Assembly: GCF_001953875.1 (NCBI RefSeq)
Contig: NZ_MQUR01000081.1
Coordinates: forward strand, 1 to 36,331
Direction of reading: 5' to 3'
Source: Streptomyces amritsarensis
GTDB taxonomy: Bacteria; Actinomycetota; Actinomycetes; Streptomycetales; Streptomycetaceae
Length of the DNA: 36,331 nt
Shown: positions 8,173-17,386 of the stretch, one piece after another
Layout of the letters: the number at the start of each line of letters is the position of its first letter
Numbering within the stretch: position 1 is the first letter of the stretch
Translations under genes and position numbers: made by a program
Notes under the pieces: generated by a model
Databases searched by the model: none
What the model saw: only the letters and a program-made list of their open reading frames with translations
What the model was told of the DNA's origin: nothing

Positions 8173-9618
8173 ATGACTTCCACCCACGCCTTCTGGCTCG
8201 CCGGCCGCCAGGCCGCCGGCGAGGACAGCTTCGACGTCCACTCCCCGTGGGACGGCCGACTGGTCGGCAAGGTCAGCGTGCCCACCGACGAGCAGGTCGA
8301 AGAGGCCGTGGCCGCGGCGTACGCCGTGACGGCGGAGTTCTCCGCGACCCCCGCCCACGTACGGGCCGCCGCCCTGGACCACGTGTCCAAGCGGCTCGTC
8401 GAGCGCACCGAGGAGATCGCCCAGCTGATCTCCGCGGAGAACGGCAAGCCGATCAAGTGGGCCCGCGGCGAGGTCGGCCGTGCGGTGTCGGTGTTCCGCT
8501 TCGCCGCGGAGGAGGCCCGCCGCTTCAACGGCGGCGAGGCCCAGCGCCTCGACACCGACGCCGGCGGCGTCGGCCGTCTCGCGCTGACCCGCCGCTTCGT
8601 CAAGGGCCCGGTCCTCGGCATCGCGCCGTTCAACTTCCCGCTGAACCTGTGCGCCCACAAGGTGGCCCCGGCCATCGCCGTCGGCGCGCCGATCATCCTC
8701 AAGCCGGCCCCGGCCACGCCGCTGTCCGGCCTGATCCTGGGCGAGCTGCTCGCCGAGACCGACCTCCCGGCCGGTTCCTGGTCGGTGCTGCCGGTCGCGA
8801 ACGACAAGATGCCCGCCCTGGTCAAGGACGAGCGCCTGCCCGTCATCTCCTTCACCGGCTCCGACACGGTCGGCTACGCCATCCAGCAGTCGGTGCCCCA
8901 CAAGCACTGCACCCTGGAGCTCGGCGGCAACGCCGCGGCCGTGGTCCTCGACGACTGGTCCTCCGACGCCGACCTCGACTGGGCCGCGACCCGTATCGCG
9001 ACCTTCTCGAACTACCAGGCCGGCCAGTCCTGCATCTCCGTGCAGCGCGTGATCGCCGACGCCTCCGTCTACGACCGCCTCGTCGAGAAGGTCGTCGCGA
9101 AGGTCCAGGCGCAGGTCACCGGTGACCCGAACGACGACGCCACCGACGTCGGCCCGCTCGTCTCCGAGGCCGCCGCCCAGCGCGTCGAGTCCTGGGTCGA
9201 CGAGGCCGTCTCCGCCGGCGCCAAGCTGCTCACGGGCGGCAAGCGCGAGGGTGCCTCGTACGAGCCCACCGTCCTCGCGAACGTCCCCGACGGCGTCAAG
9301 CTCGCCACCGAGGAGGTCTTCGGCCCGGTCCTGACGCTGCTGCGGGTCGAGAACACCGACGAGGCCTTCGCCGCGGTGAACGACTCGAAGTTCGGCCTGC
9401 AGACCGGCGTCTTCACCCGCAACGTCCAGACCGCGTTCCGCGCCCACCGCGAGCTCGAGGTCGGCGGCGTGATCATCGGCGACGCGCCGTCCTACCGCGC
9501 CGACCAGATGCCCTACGGCGGCGTCAAGCAGTCCGGTGTGGGCCGCGAGGGCGTCCGCTACGCGATGGACGACTACACCTACGAGCGGGTCCTGGTCCTG
9601 ACCGGCCTCGACATCTGA
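8173..9618 (+). CDS. NAD(P)-dependent aldehyde dehydrogenase (candidate succinate-semialdehyde dehydrogenase)
   Basis: This is a 481-residue ALDH superfamily enzyme of full length. ATG 8173 has a GAAGG ribosome-binding site upstream. Active-site residues are in place: N154 in PFNFP, K177 in ILKPAP, general base E249 in LELGG and nucleophile C287 in AGQSCIS. The Rossmann loop FTGS lies near 227-230. It oxidises an aldehyde to a carboxylate in the cytoplasm. Proximity to gabT makes succinate semialdehyde an attractive substrate. However, the YQAGQSCIS segment is closer to the general or GAPN/lactaldehyde-type ALDHs than to classic GabD (AGQTCVCANR), so substrate is left open. A strong terminator follows the stop. 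Confidence 0.92.
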   Translation: MTSTHAFWLAGRQAAGEDSFDVHSPWDGRLVGKVSVPTDEQVEEAVAAAYAVTAEFSATPAHVRAAALDHVSKRLVERTEEIAQLISAENGKPIKWARGEVGRAVSVFRFAAEEARRFNGGEAQRLDTDAGGVGRLALTRRFVKGPVLGIAPFNFPLNLCAHKVAPAIAVGAPIILKPAPATPLSGLILGELLAETDLPAGSWSVLPVANDKMPALVKDERLPVISFTGSDTVGYAIQQSVPHKHCTLELGGNAAAVVLDDWSSDADLDWAATRIATFSNYQAGQSCISVQRVIADASVYDRLVEKVVAKVQAQVTGDPNDDATDVGPLVSEAAAQRVESWVDEAVSAGAKLLTGGKREGASYEPTVLANVPDGVKLATEEVFGPVLTLLRVENTDEAFAAVNDSKFGLQTGVFTRNVQTAFRAHRELEVGGVIIGDAPSYRADQMPYGGVKQSGVGREGVRYAMDDYTYERVLVLTGLDI

Positions 9619-9639
9619 TCTCGTACGGCCCACAGAGCC

Positions 9640-9684
9640 GACGGCCGGAGCCTACTGTGCGGGGGCTCCGGCCGTCCCCCTTTT
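9640..9684 (+). terminator. Rho-independent terminator after aldehyde dehydrogenase
   Basis: GACGGCCGGAGCC (9640-9652) pairs perfectly with GGCTCCGGCCGTC (9664-9676) across an 11-base loop, followed by CCCCTTTTC. It sits 21 bp past the stop. Confidence 0.85.
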
Positions 9685-9785
9685 CCCGGCCGGCCCCGGC
9701 TCCGGCCCCCGCCCCCGGGCACGGCGATTCCCCCGACTGGTCCGCCCCGGCTTTTCCCGCGGAGCCGGGCGGGGTACGACTCACA

Positions 9786-9815
9786 GGTAGCACCGGCCAG
9801 TAGGCCGGTACCACC
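9786..9815. promoter_or_regulatory. 30-bp dyad upstream of the acyl-CoA dehydrogenase
   Basis: The core ACCGGCC-AGTA-GGCCGGT (9792-9809) is a perfect 7-bp inverted repeat. The flanks GGTAGC and ACCACC extend the pairing to 11 of 13 positions. It ends 27 bp before the ATG at 9843 and overlaps the expected promoter or leader zone. It could be a TetR- or FadR-type operator or a leader hairpin. Confidence 0.4.
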
Positions 9816-9842
9816 GACTCCGGCGGCGAGGTGAGCCCCCTC

Positions 9843-11801
9843 ATGTCCGCAACACAGCCCGTACAGCCAAGCGGCACACAGCCCAAGGTCACCGAGCGCG
9901 AGGCACGACAGGTCGCGGAAGCGGCCCGGGAACAGGACTGGCGCAAACCCAGTTTCGCCAAGGAACTCTTCCTGGGACGGTTCCGGCTCGACCTGATCCA
10001 TCCCCACCCGCTCCCCACCGACGAGGACGTCCGCCGGGGCGAGGCCTTCCTGGCCCGGCTGCGCGAGTTCTGCGAGACCCGTATCGACGGCGCCCTCATC
10101 GAGCGCGAGGCGAAGATCCCCGACGAGACCGTCCGCGGCCTCAAGGAGCTCGGCGCCCTCGGCATGAAGATCGACCCCAAGTACGGGGGCCTCGGCCTCA
10201 CCCAGGTCTACTACAACAAGGCGCTCGCCCTCGTCGGCTCGGTCAGCCCGGCCATCGGGGCGCTGCTCTCCGCCCACCAGTCGATCGGTGTGCCCCAGCC
10301 CCTGAAGATGTTCGGGACGCAGGCGCAGAAGGACGCCTACCTGCCGCGCTGCGCCACCACCGCCATCAGCGCCTTCCTGCTCACCGAGCCCGACGTGGGC
10401 TCCGATCCCGCGCGCCTGGCCACCACCGCGGTCCCGGACGGCGACGACGCCTACATCCTCGACGGCGTGAAGCTGTGGACCACCAACGGGGTCGTCGCGG
10501 ACCTGCTCGTGGTCATGGCCCGGGTGCCGAAGTCGGAGAACCACCGCGGCGGGATCACCGCCTTCGTCGTCGAGGCCGACTCGCCCGGCATCACCGTCGA
10601 GCACCGCAACGCCTTCATGGGCCTGCGCGGCCTGGAGAACGGCGTCACCCGCTTCCACCAGGTCCGGGTCCCCGCCGACCAGCGCATCGGCGCCGAGGGC
10701 GCGGGCCTCAAGATCGCCCTCACCACGCTCAACACCGGCCGGCTCTCCCTGCCCGCCATGTGCGTCGGCGCCGGCAAGTGGTGCCTGAAGATCGCCCGCG
10801 AGTGGTCCGGCGTACGCGAGCAGTGGGGGCGTCCGGTCGCCAAGCACGAAGCGGTCGGCGCCAAGATCTCCTTCATCGCCGCCACCACCTTCGCCCTCGA
10901 AGCGGTCGTCGACCTCGCCTCCCAGATGGCCGACGAGGACCGCAACGACATCCGCATCGAAGCCGCCCTCGCCAAGCTCTACGGCTCCGAGATGGCCTGC
11001 CTGATGGCCGACGAACTCGTCCAGATCCGCGGCGGCCGCGGCTTCGAGACCGCCGAGTCCCTGGCCGCCCGCGGCGAGCGCGCCGTCCCCGCCGAGCAGA
11101 TGCTGCGCGACCTGCGCATCAACCGGATCTTCGAGGGCTCCACCGAGATCATGCACCTGCTGATCGCCCGCGAGGCCGTCGACGCCCACCTGTCGGTGGC
11201 CGGCGACCTCATCGACCCCGAGAAGGCACTCGGCGACAAGGCCAGGGCCGGCGCCCGCGCCGCCGGGTTCTACGCCCGCTGGCTCCCCAAGCTGGCCACC
11301 GGCCCCGGACACGTCCCCGGCACCTACCGGGCCTTCCACCCCTCCGGCCACCCCGACCTCTCCCCCCACCTGCGCTATGTGGAGCGCAGCGCCCGCAAAC
11401 TCGCCCGGTCCACCTTCTACGCCATGTCCCGCTGGCAGGGCCGCATGGAGACCAAGCAGGGCTTCCTCGGCCGGATCGTCGACATCGGCGCCGAGCTCTT
11501 CGCGATGAGCGCCGCCTGCGTCCGCGCCGAGCACCTGCGGGCCTCGGGCGAGCACGGCCGCGAGGCCTACCAGCTCGCCGACGCCTTCTGCGAGCAGTCC
11601 CGGCTGCGCGTCGAGGAGCTCTTCGGCCGACTGTGGTCCAACACCGACGACCTCGACCGCAAGGTGGTCGCCGGCGTCCTGTCCGGGACGTACGCCTGGC
11701 TGGAGGAGGGCGTGCTCGACCCCTCGGGCGACGGCCCCTGGATCGCCGACGCCGCTCCCGGCCCGTCGAACCGGAAAAACGTGCACCGCCCCATCCGCTG
11801 A
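9843..11801 (+). CDS. Long-form (VLCAD-like) acyl-CoA dehydrogenase
   Basis: The protein has 652 residues from ATG 9843. That start has an ideal AGGTGAG ribosome-binding site 7 nt upstream; GTG 9831 lies inside that site and is less likely. The acyl-CoA dehydrogenase fold covers about residues 50-445: helical N-domain, the FAD/substrate loop LTEPDVGSDPARLATTA, the beta domain with LWTTNG, and the C-domain ending RINRIFEGSTEIM, where E431 is the predicted catalytic base. A ~200-residue C-terminal helical extension matches the membrane-associated VLCAD/ACAD9 type; most family members are about 380 aa. It should oxidise acyl-CoA to trans-2-enoyl-CoA with FAD, passing electrons to ETF. It appears monocistronic, with dyads before and after. 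Confidence 0.92.
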   Translation: MSATQPVQPSGTQPKVTEREARQVAEAAREQDWRKPSFAKELFLGRFRLDLIHPHPLPTDEDVRRGEAFLARLREFCETRIDGALIEREAKIPDETVRGLKELGALGMKIDPKYGGLGLTQVYYNKALALVGSVSPAIGALLSAHQSIGVPQPLKMFGTQAQKDAYLPRCATTAISAFLLTEPDVGSDPARLATTAVPDGDDAYILDGVKLWTTNGVVADLLVVMARVPKSENHRGGITAFVVEADSPGITVEHRNAFMGLRGLENGVTRFHQVRVPADQRIGAEGAGLKIALTTLNTGRLSLPAMCVGAGKWCLKIAREWSGVREQWGRPVAKHEAVGAKISFIAATTFALEAVVDLASQMADEDRNDIRIEAALAKLYGSEMACLMADELVQIRGGRGFETAESLAARGERAVPAEQMLRDLRINRIFEGSTEIMHLLIAREAVDAHLSVAGDLIDPEKALGDKARAGARAAGFYARWLPKLATGPGHVPGTYRAFHPSGHPDLSPHLRYVERSARKLARSTFYAMSRWQGRMETKQGFLGRIVDIGAELFAMSAACVRAEHLRASGEHGREAYQLADAFCEQSRLRVEELFGRLWSNTDDLDRKVVAGVLSGTYAWLEEGVLDPSGDGPWIADAAPGPSNRKNVHRPIR

Positions 11802-11843
11802 CCTGCGATCATCGCCGCACGTCGGACAGACGTACGAGGATGA

Positions 11844-11870
11844 GTACGTGTGCGGACCCGGCACACGTAC
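11844..11870. promoter_or_regulatory. Perfect 10-bp inverted repeat before the 442-aa hypothetical gene
   Basis: GTACGTGTGC (11844-11853) and GCACACGTAC (11861-11870) flank a 7-base loop in the 94-bp gap. ACGTACGAG occurs twice in the same gap. There is no T-tract. It may be an operator or 5' leader hairpin for the downstream gene, or a terminator for the upstream one. Confidence 0.45.
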
Positions 11871-11895
11871 GAGCACAGCACGAGGCGGACGAACC

Positions 11896-13224
11896 ATGCC
11901 GACGGCCGAGCAGGACCGCACCAGCCGACGGCTGGCCTGGTGCGTGGCGCACCTGCTGCGCCACGCACCGGACCACGTCGTCGTCGACATGACCCGCCGG
12001 CTCGACCGGCAGACCCTGAAGTACCTCTGCCGCGACGAATGGCTGGCGGCCTCCACCGTCACCCTGCTGCTGCGCCACGGCGCCGCCGCCGACCGCGGCT
12101 ACATCGCCCGCAACCCCCGCGTCGTGGGCCGGCCGCTGCCCGGCCTGCCCGGGCCGGCCCGCTACGCGCGCCGCCGCACACCGCCCGAGCTGCTGCCCCT
12201 CCTGCGCGCCGAACTCGGTCGGGACCCCGAAGCGGAACCCCTCACCGCCGCCGAGCTGATCGCCCTGCTGCGCCGGCACGGCCGCCGCAGGCCGCGGGTC
12301 CCCCTGGACATCCTGGCGCTGCCCCACGAGGCCGATCCCGGGTCGCTGCTCGCCGAGCACACCCGCCTGCCGCTGCCGGCCGGCTCCGTCGAGGCCCTGC
12401 TGCTCGCCGCCGACCTGCCCCGGGAGACGGCCTGCGGGCTGCTCGCCGCGGCCGCGGCGCCCGCGGACGGCCGCTCCTGGCACCGGCCCGCCGTCCGCGC
12501 CGTACGGATGGGCCGGCTCACGCACGAGGAGCTCGTCGCCCACGTCGCCCCCGCCCGCCGCACCCTGCTCCTCGGGCACCTCCCCGCCCGCCGCTGCCTG
12601 CGCTGGACCCTGCCCGAGCAGGCCGGCATGCAGACCGCCGTGATGCGGGCCCTGCGTCCGCTGGGCGACGACCCGCGCCTGTGGGCGGAGCTGCTGCGGC
12701 ACGCCCCCGCACACCCCGGCCCGCTGCCCGCGCTGGTGGCCGGCATCGTCGACGGGACCCTGCCCGGACCGGACGGTGCGCGGGAGCCGGACCCCGAGCT
12801 CGCCAGGGCGGTGCGCCACCTCGCCCCGACCGCCGCCGAGCCCTCCGGGGACGTGGAGCGCGAGCTGGCCCTCGCGAGCCTCGCCGTGCCCATGGAGAGC
12901 GTGGAGGAGGACATCCGCTGGGTGCGCGACTGCCTCGACCGCGGCCTGCTCACCGGCGTCGACGTGATCCGGCACAAGCTGCCGGCCTGCTGGGCCCTCG
13001 ACGAGGACCACTGGCTCGGCGAGGTGGACCACCCCGACCGGCACGACCACCCCGGCGCCGTCCTCGCCGCCCACGCCGAGGCGTACCGGCTGCTCACCCT
13101 CGCCCTCGGAGAGGACCCGGAGGCCTGGTGGCGCACGGCCCGCACCCTCCCCGACTTCGCCGGGACGCTCCCGCACCTCCTCCTGCGGGTCACGGAAGGG
13201 GGCTCCGTGTCGGGCCGTCCCTGA
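11896..13224 (+). CDS. Uncharacterised helical protein (442 aa)
   Basis: I do not recognise this protein. ATG 11896 is preceded by a GAGG motif. The sequence is rich in Leu, Ala and Arg, with many short amphipathic helices and no transmembrane segment or signal peptide. Repeating segments of about 35-45 residues (for example LAWCVAHLLRHAPDHVVVD, LKYLCRDEWLAASTVTLLLR and RLWAELLRHAPAHPGPL) suggest a HEAT/ARM-like solenoid. No catalytic motif is visible. It ends 21 bp before dxr on the same strand, so it may be co-transcribed with the MEP/site-2 protease genes. Binding or scaffold roles are possible, but nothing in the sequence proves one. Confidence 0.75.
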   Translation: MPTAEQDRTSRRLAWCVAHLLRHAPDHVVVDMTRRLDRQTLKYLCRDEWLAASTVTLLLRHGAAADRGYIARNPRVVGRPLPGLPGPARYARRRTPPELLPLLRAELGRDPEAEPLTAAELIALLRRHGRRRPRVPLDILALPHEADPGSLLAEHTRLPLPAGSVEALLLAADLPRETACGLLAAAAAPADGRSWHRPAVRAVRMGRLTHEELVAHVAPARRTLLLGHLPARRCLRWTLPEQAGMQTAVMRALRPLGDDPRLWAELLRHAPAHPGPLPALVAGIVDGTLPGPDGAREPDPELARAVRHLAPTAAEPSGDVERELALASLAVPMESVEEDIRWVRDCLDRGLLTGVDVIRHKLPACWALDEDHWLGEVDHPDRHDHPGAVLAAHAEAYRLLTLALGEDPEAWWRTARTLPDFAGTLPHLLLRVTEGGSVSGRP

Positions 13225-13245
13225 CTTGCGGCAACAATGGGGGGC

Positions 13246-14499
13246 ATGAGCGACCGTCCAGCCCCCCTCGCCGACCCGCACCTCCTCTTCGATGCCGCGG
13301 CCGGCCGCCGGGACATCGTGATCCTCGGGTCCACCGGCTCCATCGGCACCCAGGCCATCGACCTCGCCCTGCGCAACCCGGACCGGTTCCGGGTCACCGC
13401 CCTGTCCGCCGCCGGCGGCCGGGTGGCGCTGCTGGCCGAGCAGGCCCGGCTGCTGCGGGTCGAGAAGGTGGCCGTCGCCCGTGAGGACGTCGTACCGGTT
13501 CTGAAAGAGGCGCTGAGCGCCCAGTACGGCCCGGGCGAGGCCCTGCCGGAGATCCTCGCCGGGCCGGACGCCGCGACCGAGCTCGCCGCCTCCGCGTGCC
13601 ACACCGTCCTCAACGGCATCACCGGATCCATCGGCCTCGCGCCGACCCTCGCCGCCCTGCGGGCGGGCCGCACCCTGGCCCTGGCCAACAAGGAGTCGCT
13701 GATCGTCGGCGGCCCGCTGGTCAAGGCCCTCGCGAAGCCCGGCCAGATCATCCCCGTGGACTCCGAGCACGCGGCGCTCTTCCAGGCACTGGCCGCCGGC
13801 ACCCGCGCGGACGTGCGCAAGCTCGTGGTGACCGCCTCCGGCGGGCCCTTCCGCGGCCGCACCCGCGCCGAGCTGGCCGAGGTCACCGTGCAGGACGCGC
13901 TCGCCCACCCCACCTGGGCCATGGGCCCGGTGATCACCGTCAACTCGGCGACGCTCGTCAACAAGGGTCTGGAGGTCATCGAGGCGCACCTGCTCTACGA
14001 CATCCCGTTCGAGCAGATCGAGGTCGTGGTCCACCCGCAGTCGTACGTGCACTCGATGGTGGAGTTCACCGACGGCTCCACGCTCGCCCAGGCCACCCCG
14101 CCTGACATGCGCGGCCCCATCGCGATCGGCCTCGGCTGGCCCTGGCGGATCCCGGACGCGGCCCCCGCCTTCGACTGGACCAAGGCCTCCACCTGGGAAT
14201 TCTTCCCGCTGGACACCGAGGCCTTCCCCGCCGTGGGCATCGCCCGGCACGTGGGCGCCCTCGGCGGCACCGCCCCGGCCGTGTTCAACGCCGCGAACGA
14301 GGAGTGCGTCGAGGCGTTCCTGGCCGGTCGGCTGCCGTTCACAGCAATCATGGATACGGTCTCTGCCGTGGTCGATGAGCACGGGACACCGCAGTCGGGA
14401 ACCTCCCTGACCGTCCAGGACGTCCTTGAAGCAGAGGCCTGGGCCCGGGCCCGGGCGCGGGAGATGGCGGCGCGGGCCGCCGCGGAGGCGCGCGCATGA
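13246..14499 (+). CDS. dxr: 1-deoxy-D-xylulose 5-phosphate reductoisomerase
   Basis: This is a 417-residue enzyme of the MEP isoprenoid pathway. It converts DXP to 2-C-methyl-D-erythritol 4-phosphate with NADPH and a divalent metal in the cytoplasm. Motifs are the NADPH loop GSTGSIG (28-34), LANKESLIVGG, the Glu of VDSEHAALFQ, the flexible substrate loop SGGPFRGRTRAEL, NSATLVNKGLEVIEA and VHPQSYVHSMVEF. ATG 13246 is favoured; an in-frame ATG at 13237 gives only three more residues and has no ribosome-binding site. The stop overlaps the next ATG (ATGA at 14496-14499), so translation of the downstream protease is probably coupled. The ispG gene of the same pathway lies beyond it. Confidence 0.97.
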   Translation: MSDRPAPLADPHLLFDAAAGRRDIVILGSTGSIGTQAIDLALRNPDRFRVTALSAAGGRVALLAEQARLLRVEKVAVAREDVVPVLKEALSAQYGPGEALPEILAGPDAATELAASACHTVLNGITGSIGLAPTLAALRAGRTLALANKESLIVGGPLVKALAKPGQIIPVDSEHAALFQALAAGTRADVRKLVVTASGGPFRGRTRAELAEVTVQDALAHPTWAMGPVITVNSATLVNKGLEVIEAHLLYDIPFEQIEVVVHPQSYVHSMVEFTDGSTLAQATPPDMRGPIAIGLGWPWRIPDAAPAFDWTKASTWEFFPLDTEAFPAVGIARHVGALGGTAPAVFNAANEECVEAFLAGRLPFTAIMDTVSAVVDEHGTPQSGTSLTVQDVLEAEAWARARAREMAARAAAEARA

Positions 14500-15797
14500 C
14501 ACTTCTGATGACCGTGCTCGGAATCGTGATCTTCGCGGTCGGCCTGCTGGTCTCCATCGCGTGGCACGAGCTGGGGCACCTCTCCACGGCCAAGCTGTTC
14601 GGCATCCGCGTGCCGCAGTACATGGTGGGCTTCGGTCCGACCATCTGGTCGCGGAGGAAGGGCGAGACCGAGTACGGGATCAAGGCCATCCCCATGGGCG
14701 GCTACATCCGCATGATCGGGATGTTCCCGCCCGGCGAGGACGGCAAGGTCACCGCCCGGTCCACCTCGCCGTTCCGGTCGATGATCGAGGACGCGCGCTC
14801 CGCGGCCTACGAGGAGCTCCAGCCCGGCGACGAGACCCGGCTCTTCTACACGCGCAAGCCGTGGAAGCGCGTGATCGTGATGTTCGCCGGCCCGTTCATG
14901 AACCTGGTCCTGGCCGTGGCGATCTTCCTCACCACCCTGATGACCTTCGGGCTGAACACCCAGACCACCTCGGTGGCCACCGTCTCGGACTGCGTCATCC
15001 AGCAGAGCGAGAAGCGCGACAAGTGCCTGCCCGGCGACCCGGCCGCACCCGCCCGGGCCGCGGGCCTCAAGGCGGGCGACAAGATCGTCGCCTTCAACGG
15101 CCGCCCCGTCGACGACTGGTCCGCCCTGCAGAAGGACATCCGCGCCACCGTCGGACCCGCCACGATCACCGTCGTCCGCGCCGGCGAGCGCCTCGACCTC
15201 ACGGCGAACCTGATCGAGAACAAGGTCGCCAAGACCGACGACAGCGGCAATTACGTCAAGGACGAGTACGTCACCGCGGGCTTCCTCGGCTTCGCCCCCG
15301 CCTCCGGCTACGTGCCGCAGTCCTTCGGCCAGTCCGCCGAGCGCATGGGGGAGATGATGGAGGCCGGCGTGCAGTCGCTGGTCGCTCTTCCCTCCAAGGT
15401 CCCGGACCTGTGGAACGCGGCCTTCAACGGGGCCGAACGGGAGCAGGACAGCCCGATGGGCGTCGTCGGCGCGGCACGCGTCAGCGGTGAGATCTTCGCC
15501 CTCGACATCCCCGCCCAGCACCAGCTGGTGTTCTTCCTGAACCTGCTGGCCGGCTTCAACCTCTCGCTGTTCCTCTTCAACATGCTGCCGCTGCTCCCGC
15601 TCGACGGCGGGCACATCGCCGGCGCCCTGTGGGAGTCGCTGCGGCGGGGCGTGGCACGCATCTTCCGCCGCCCCGACCCCGGCCCGTTCGACGTGGCGAA
15701 GCTGATGCCCGTCGCGTACGTGGTCGCGGGCCTGTTCATCTGCTTCACCCTGCTGGTGATGGTCGCCGACGTGGTGAACCCCATCAAGATCACCTAG
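14496..15797 (+). CDS. Site-2 (RseP/Rip1-like) intramembrane metalloprotease
   Basis: The protein has 433 residues. A first transmembrane helix (about 4-30) carries the zinc-binding HELGH (H24-H28). A PDZ domain with LKAGDKIVAFNGRPV lies in the middle, and a later helix carries NMLPLLPLDGGH with D370 as the third zinc ligand. Transmembrane helices lie near residues 4-25, 125-150, 340-365 and 400-425. The family cuts membrane-bound anti-sigma factors or other single-pass proteins after a first cleavage (RseP in E. coli, Rip1 in mycobacteria). Its sandwiching between dxr and ispG is a common actinobacterial order. Substrate here is unknown. It is coupled to dxr by a 4-bp overlap and followed by a strong hairpin. 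Confidence 0.95.
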   Translation: MTLLMTVLGIVIFAVGLLVSIAWHELGHLSTAKLFGIRVPQYMVGFGPTIWSRRKGETEYGIKAIPMGGYIRMIGMFPPGEDGKVTARSTSPFRSMIEDARSAAYEELQPGDETRLFYTRKPWKRVIVMFAGPFMNLVLAVAIFLTTLMTFGLNTQTTSVATVSDCVIQQSEKRDKCLPGDPAAPARAAGLKAGDKIVAFNGRPVDDWSALQKDIRATVGPATITVVRAGERLDLTANLIENKVAKTDDSGNYVKDEYVTAGFLGFAPASGYVPQSFGQSAERMGEMMEAGVQSLVALPSKVPDLWNAAFNGAEREQDSPMGVVGAARVSGEIFALDIPAQHQLVFFLNLLAGFNLSLFLFNMLPLLPLDGGHIAGALWESLRRGVARIFRRPDPGPFDVAKLMPVAYVVAGLFICFTLLVMVADVVNPIKIT

Positions 15798-15825
15798 CCC
15801 TCGCGGCGATCCGCACAGGGCCGAC

Positions 15826-15856
15826 GGGAGCCGGGCACGCATCGTGCCCGGCTCCC
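15826..15856 (+). terminator. Hairpin terminator after the site-2 protease
   Basis: GGGAGCCGGGCACG (15826-15839) pairs perfectly with CGTGCCCGGCTCCC (15843-15856) across a 3-base loop. No T-run follows, which is common for Streptomyces terminators. It separates dxr-protease from ispG. Confidence 0.75.
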
Positions 15857-15908
15857 TACGTTCGGGTGGTACGCCCCCTCGGATGCACGGGGCGTGCCGT
15901 GCTTGGCG

Positions 15909-15914
15909 TAATCT
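15909..15914 (+). promoter_or_regulatory. Candidate -10 box for ispG
   Basis: TAATCT lies 60 nt upstream of the ispG ATG and downstream of the terminator, consistent with an independent ispG promoter. No strong -35 is seen. Confidence 0.35.
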
Positions 15915-15973
15915 CGAAGCCTGGAGCCCGCCGATCTCGGGACCTTGATCCACACCTTGGGGTTGCACAGCAG

Positions 15974-17131
<1,158 letters not shown>

Positions 17132-17261
17132 CCGCCCCGTCCGGCGCACCGCCCACACCCTTCCCGTCCGCCGGCGAGCAGGGCACGCCGTCCCCGCGCC
17201 GCGCCCCCGCGCGGCGCCGGGAATGCGTCGGCGGTCTCTGCCGAGCGCGCCGCAGGCGTCC

Positions 17262-17308
17262 GGCCCCGGCCCCGTTCCCGCAGTTCGGGAGCGGGGCCGG
17301 GGCCTTTT
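17262..17308 (+). terminator. Strong Rho-independent terminator after ispG
   Basis: An 18-bp stem with one G-T pair (17262-17279 with 17287-17304) and a 7-base loop is followed by TTTT (17305-17308). It is the best terminator in the window. The rest of the 255-base gap 17132-17386 holds no other clear element except the candidate promoter below. Confidence 0.92.
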
Positions 17309-17346
17309 CGTGACCTGCGGACGCGGCATCGTCCGGCGCCGCCGGG

Positions 17347-17352
17347 TACAGT
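17347..17352 (+). promoter_or_regulatory. Candidate -10 box for the first GNAT gene
   Basis: TACAGT (TAnnnT) lies 34 nt upstream of the GTG start at 17387 and downstream of the ispG terminator. The -35 is not convincing. Confidence 0.35.
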
Positions 17353-17386
17353 GCGGAGATCAGCAGACTTGCATGGTGAGGCCCCA

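Noticed and set aside
9831..9842. GTG 9831 as acyl-CoA dehydrogenase start
   Set aside because: This GTG is part of the AGGTGAG ribosome-binding site of ATG 9843.
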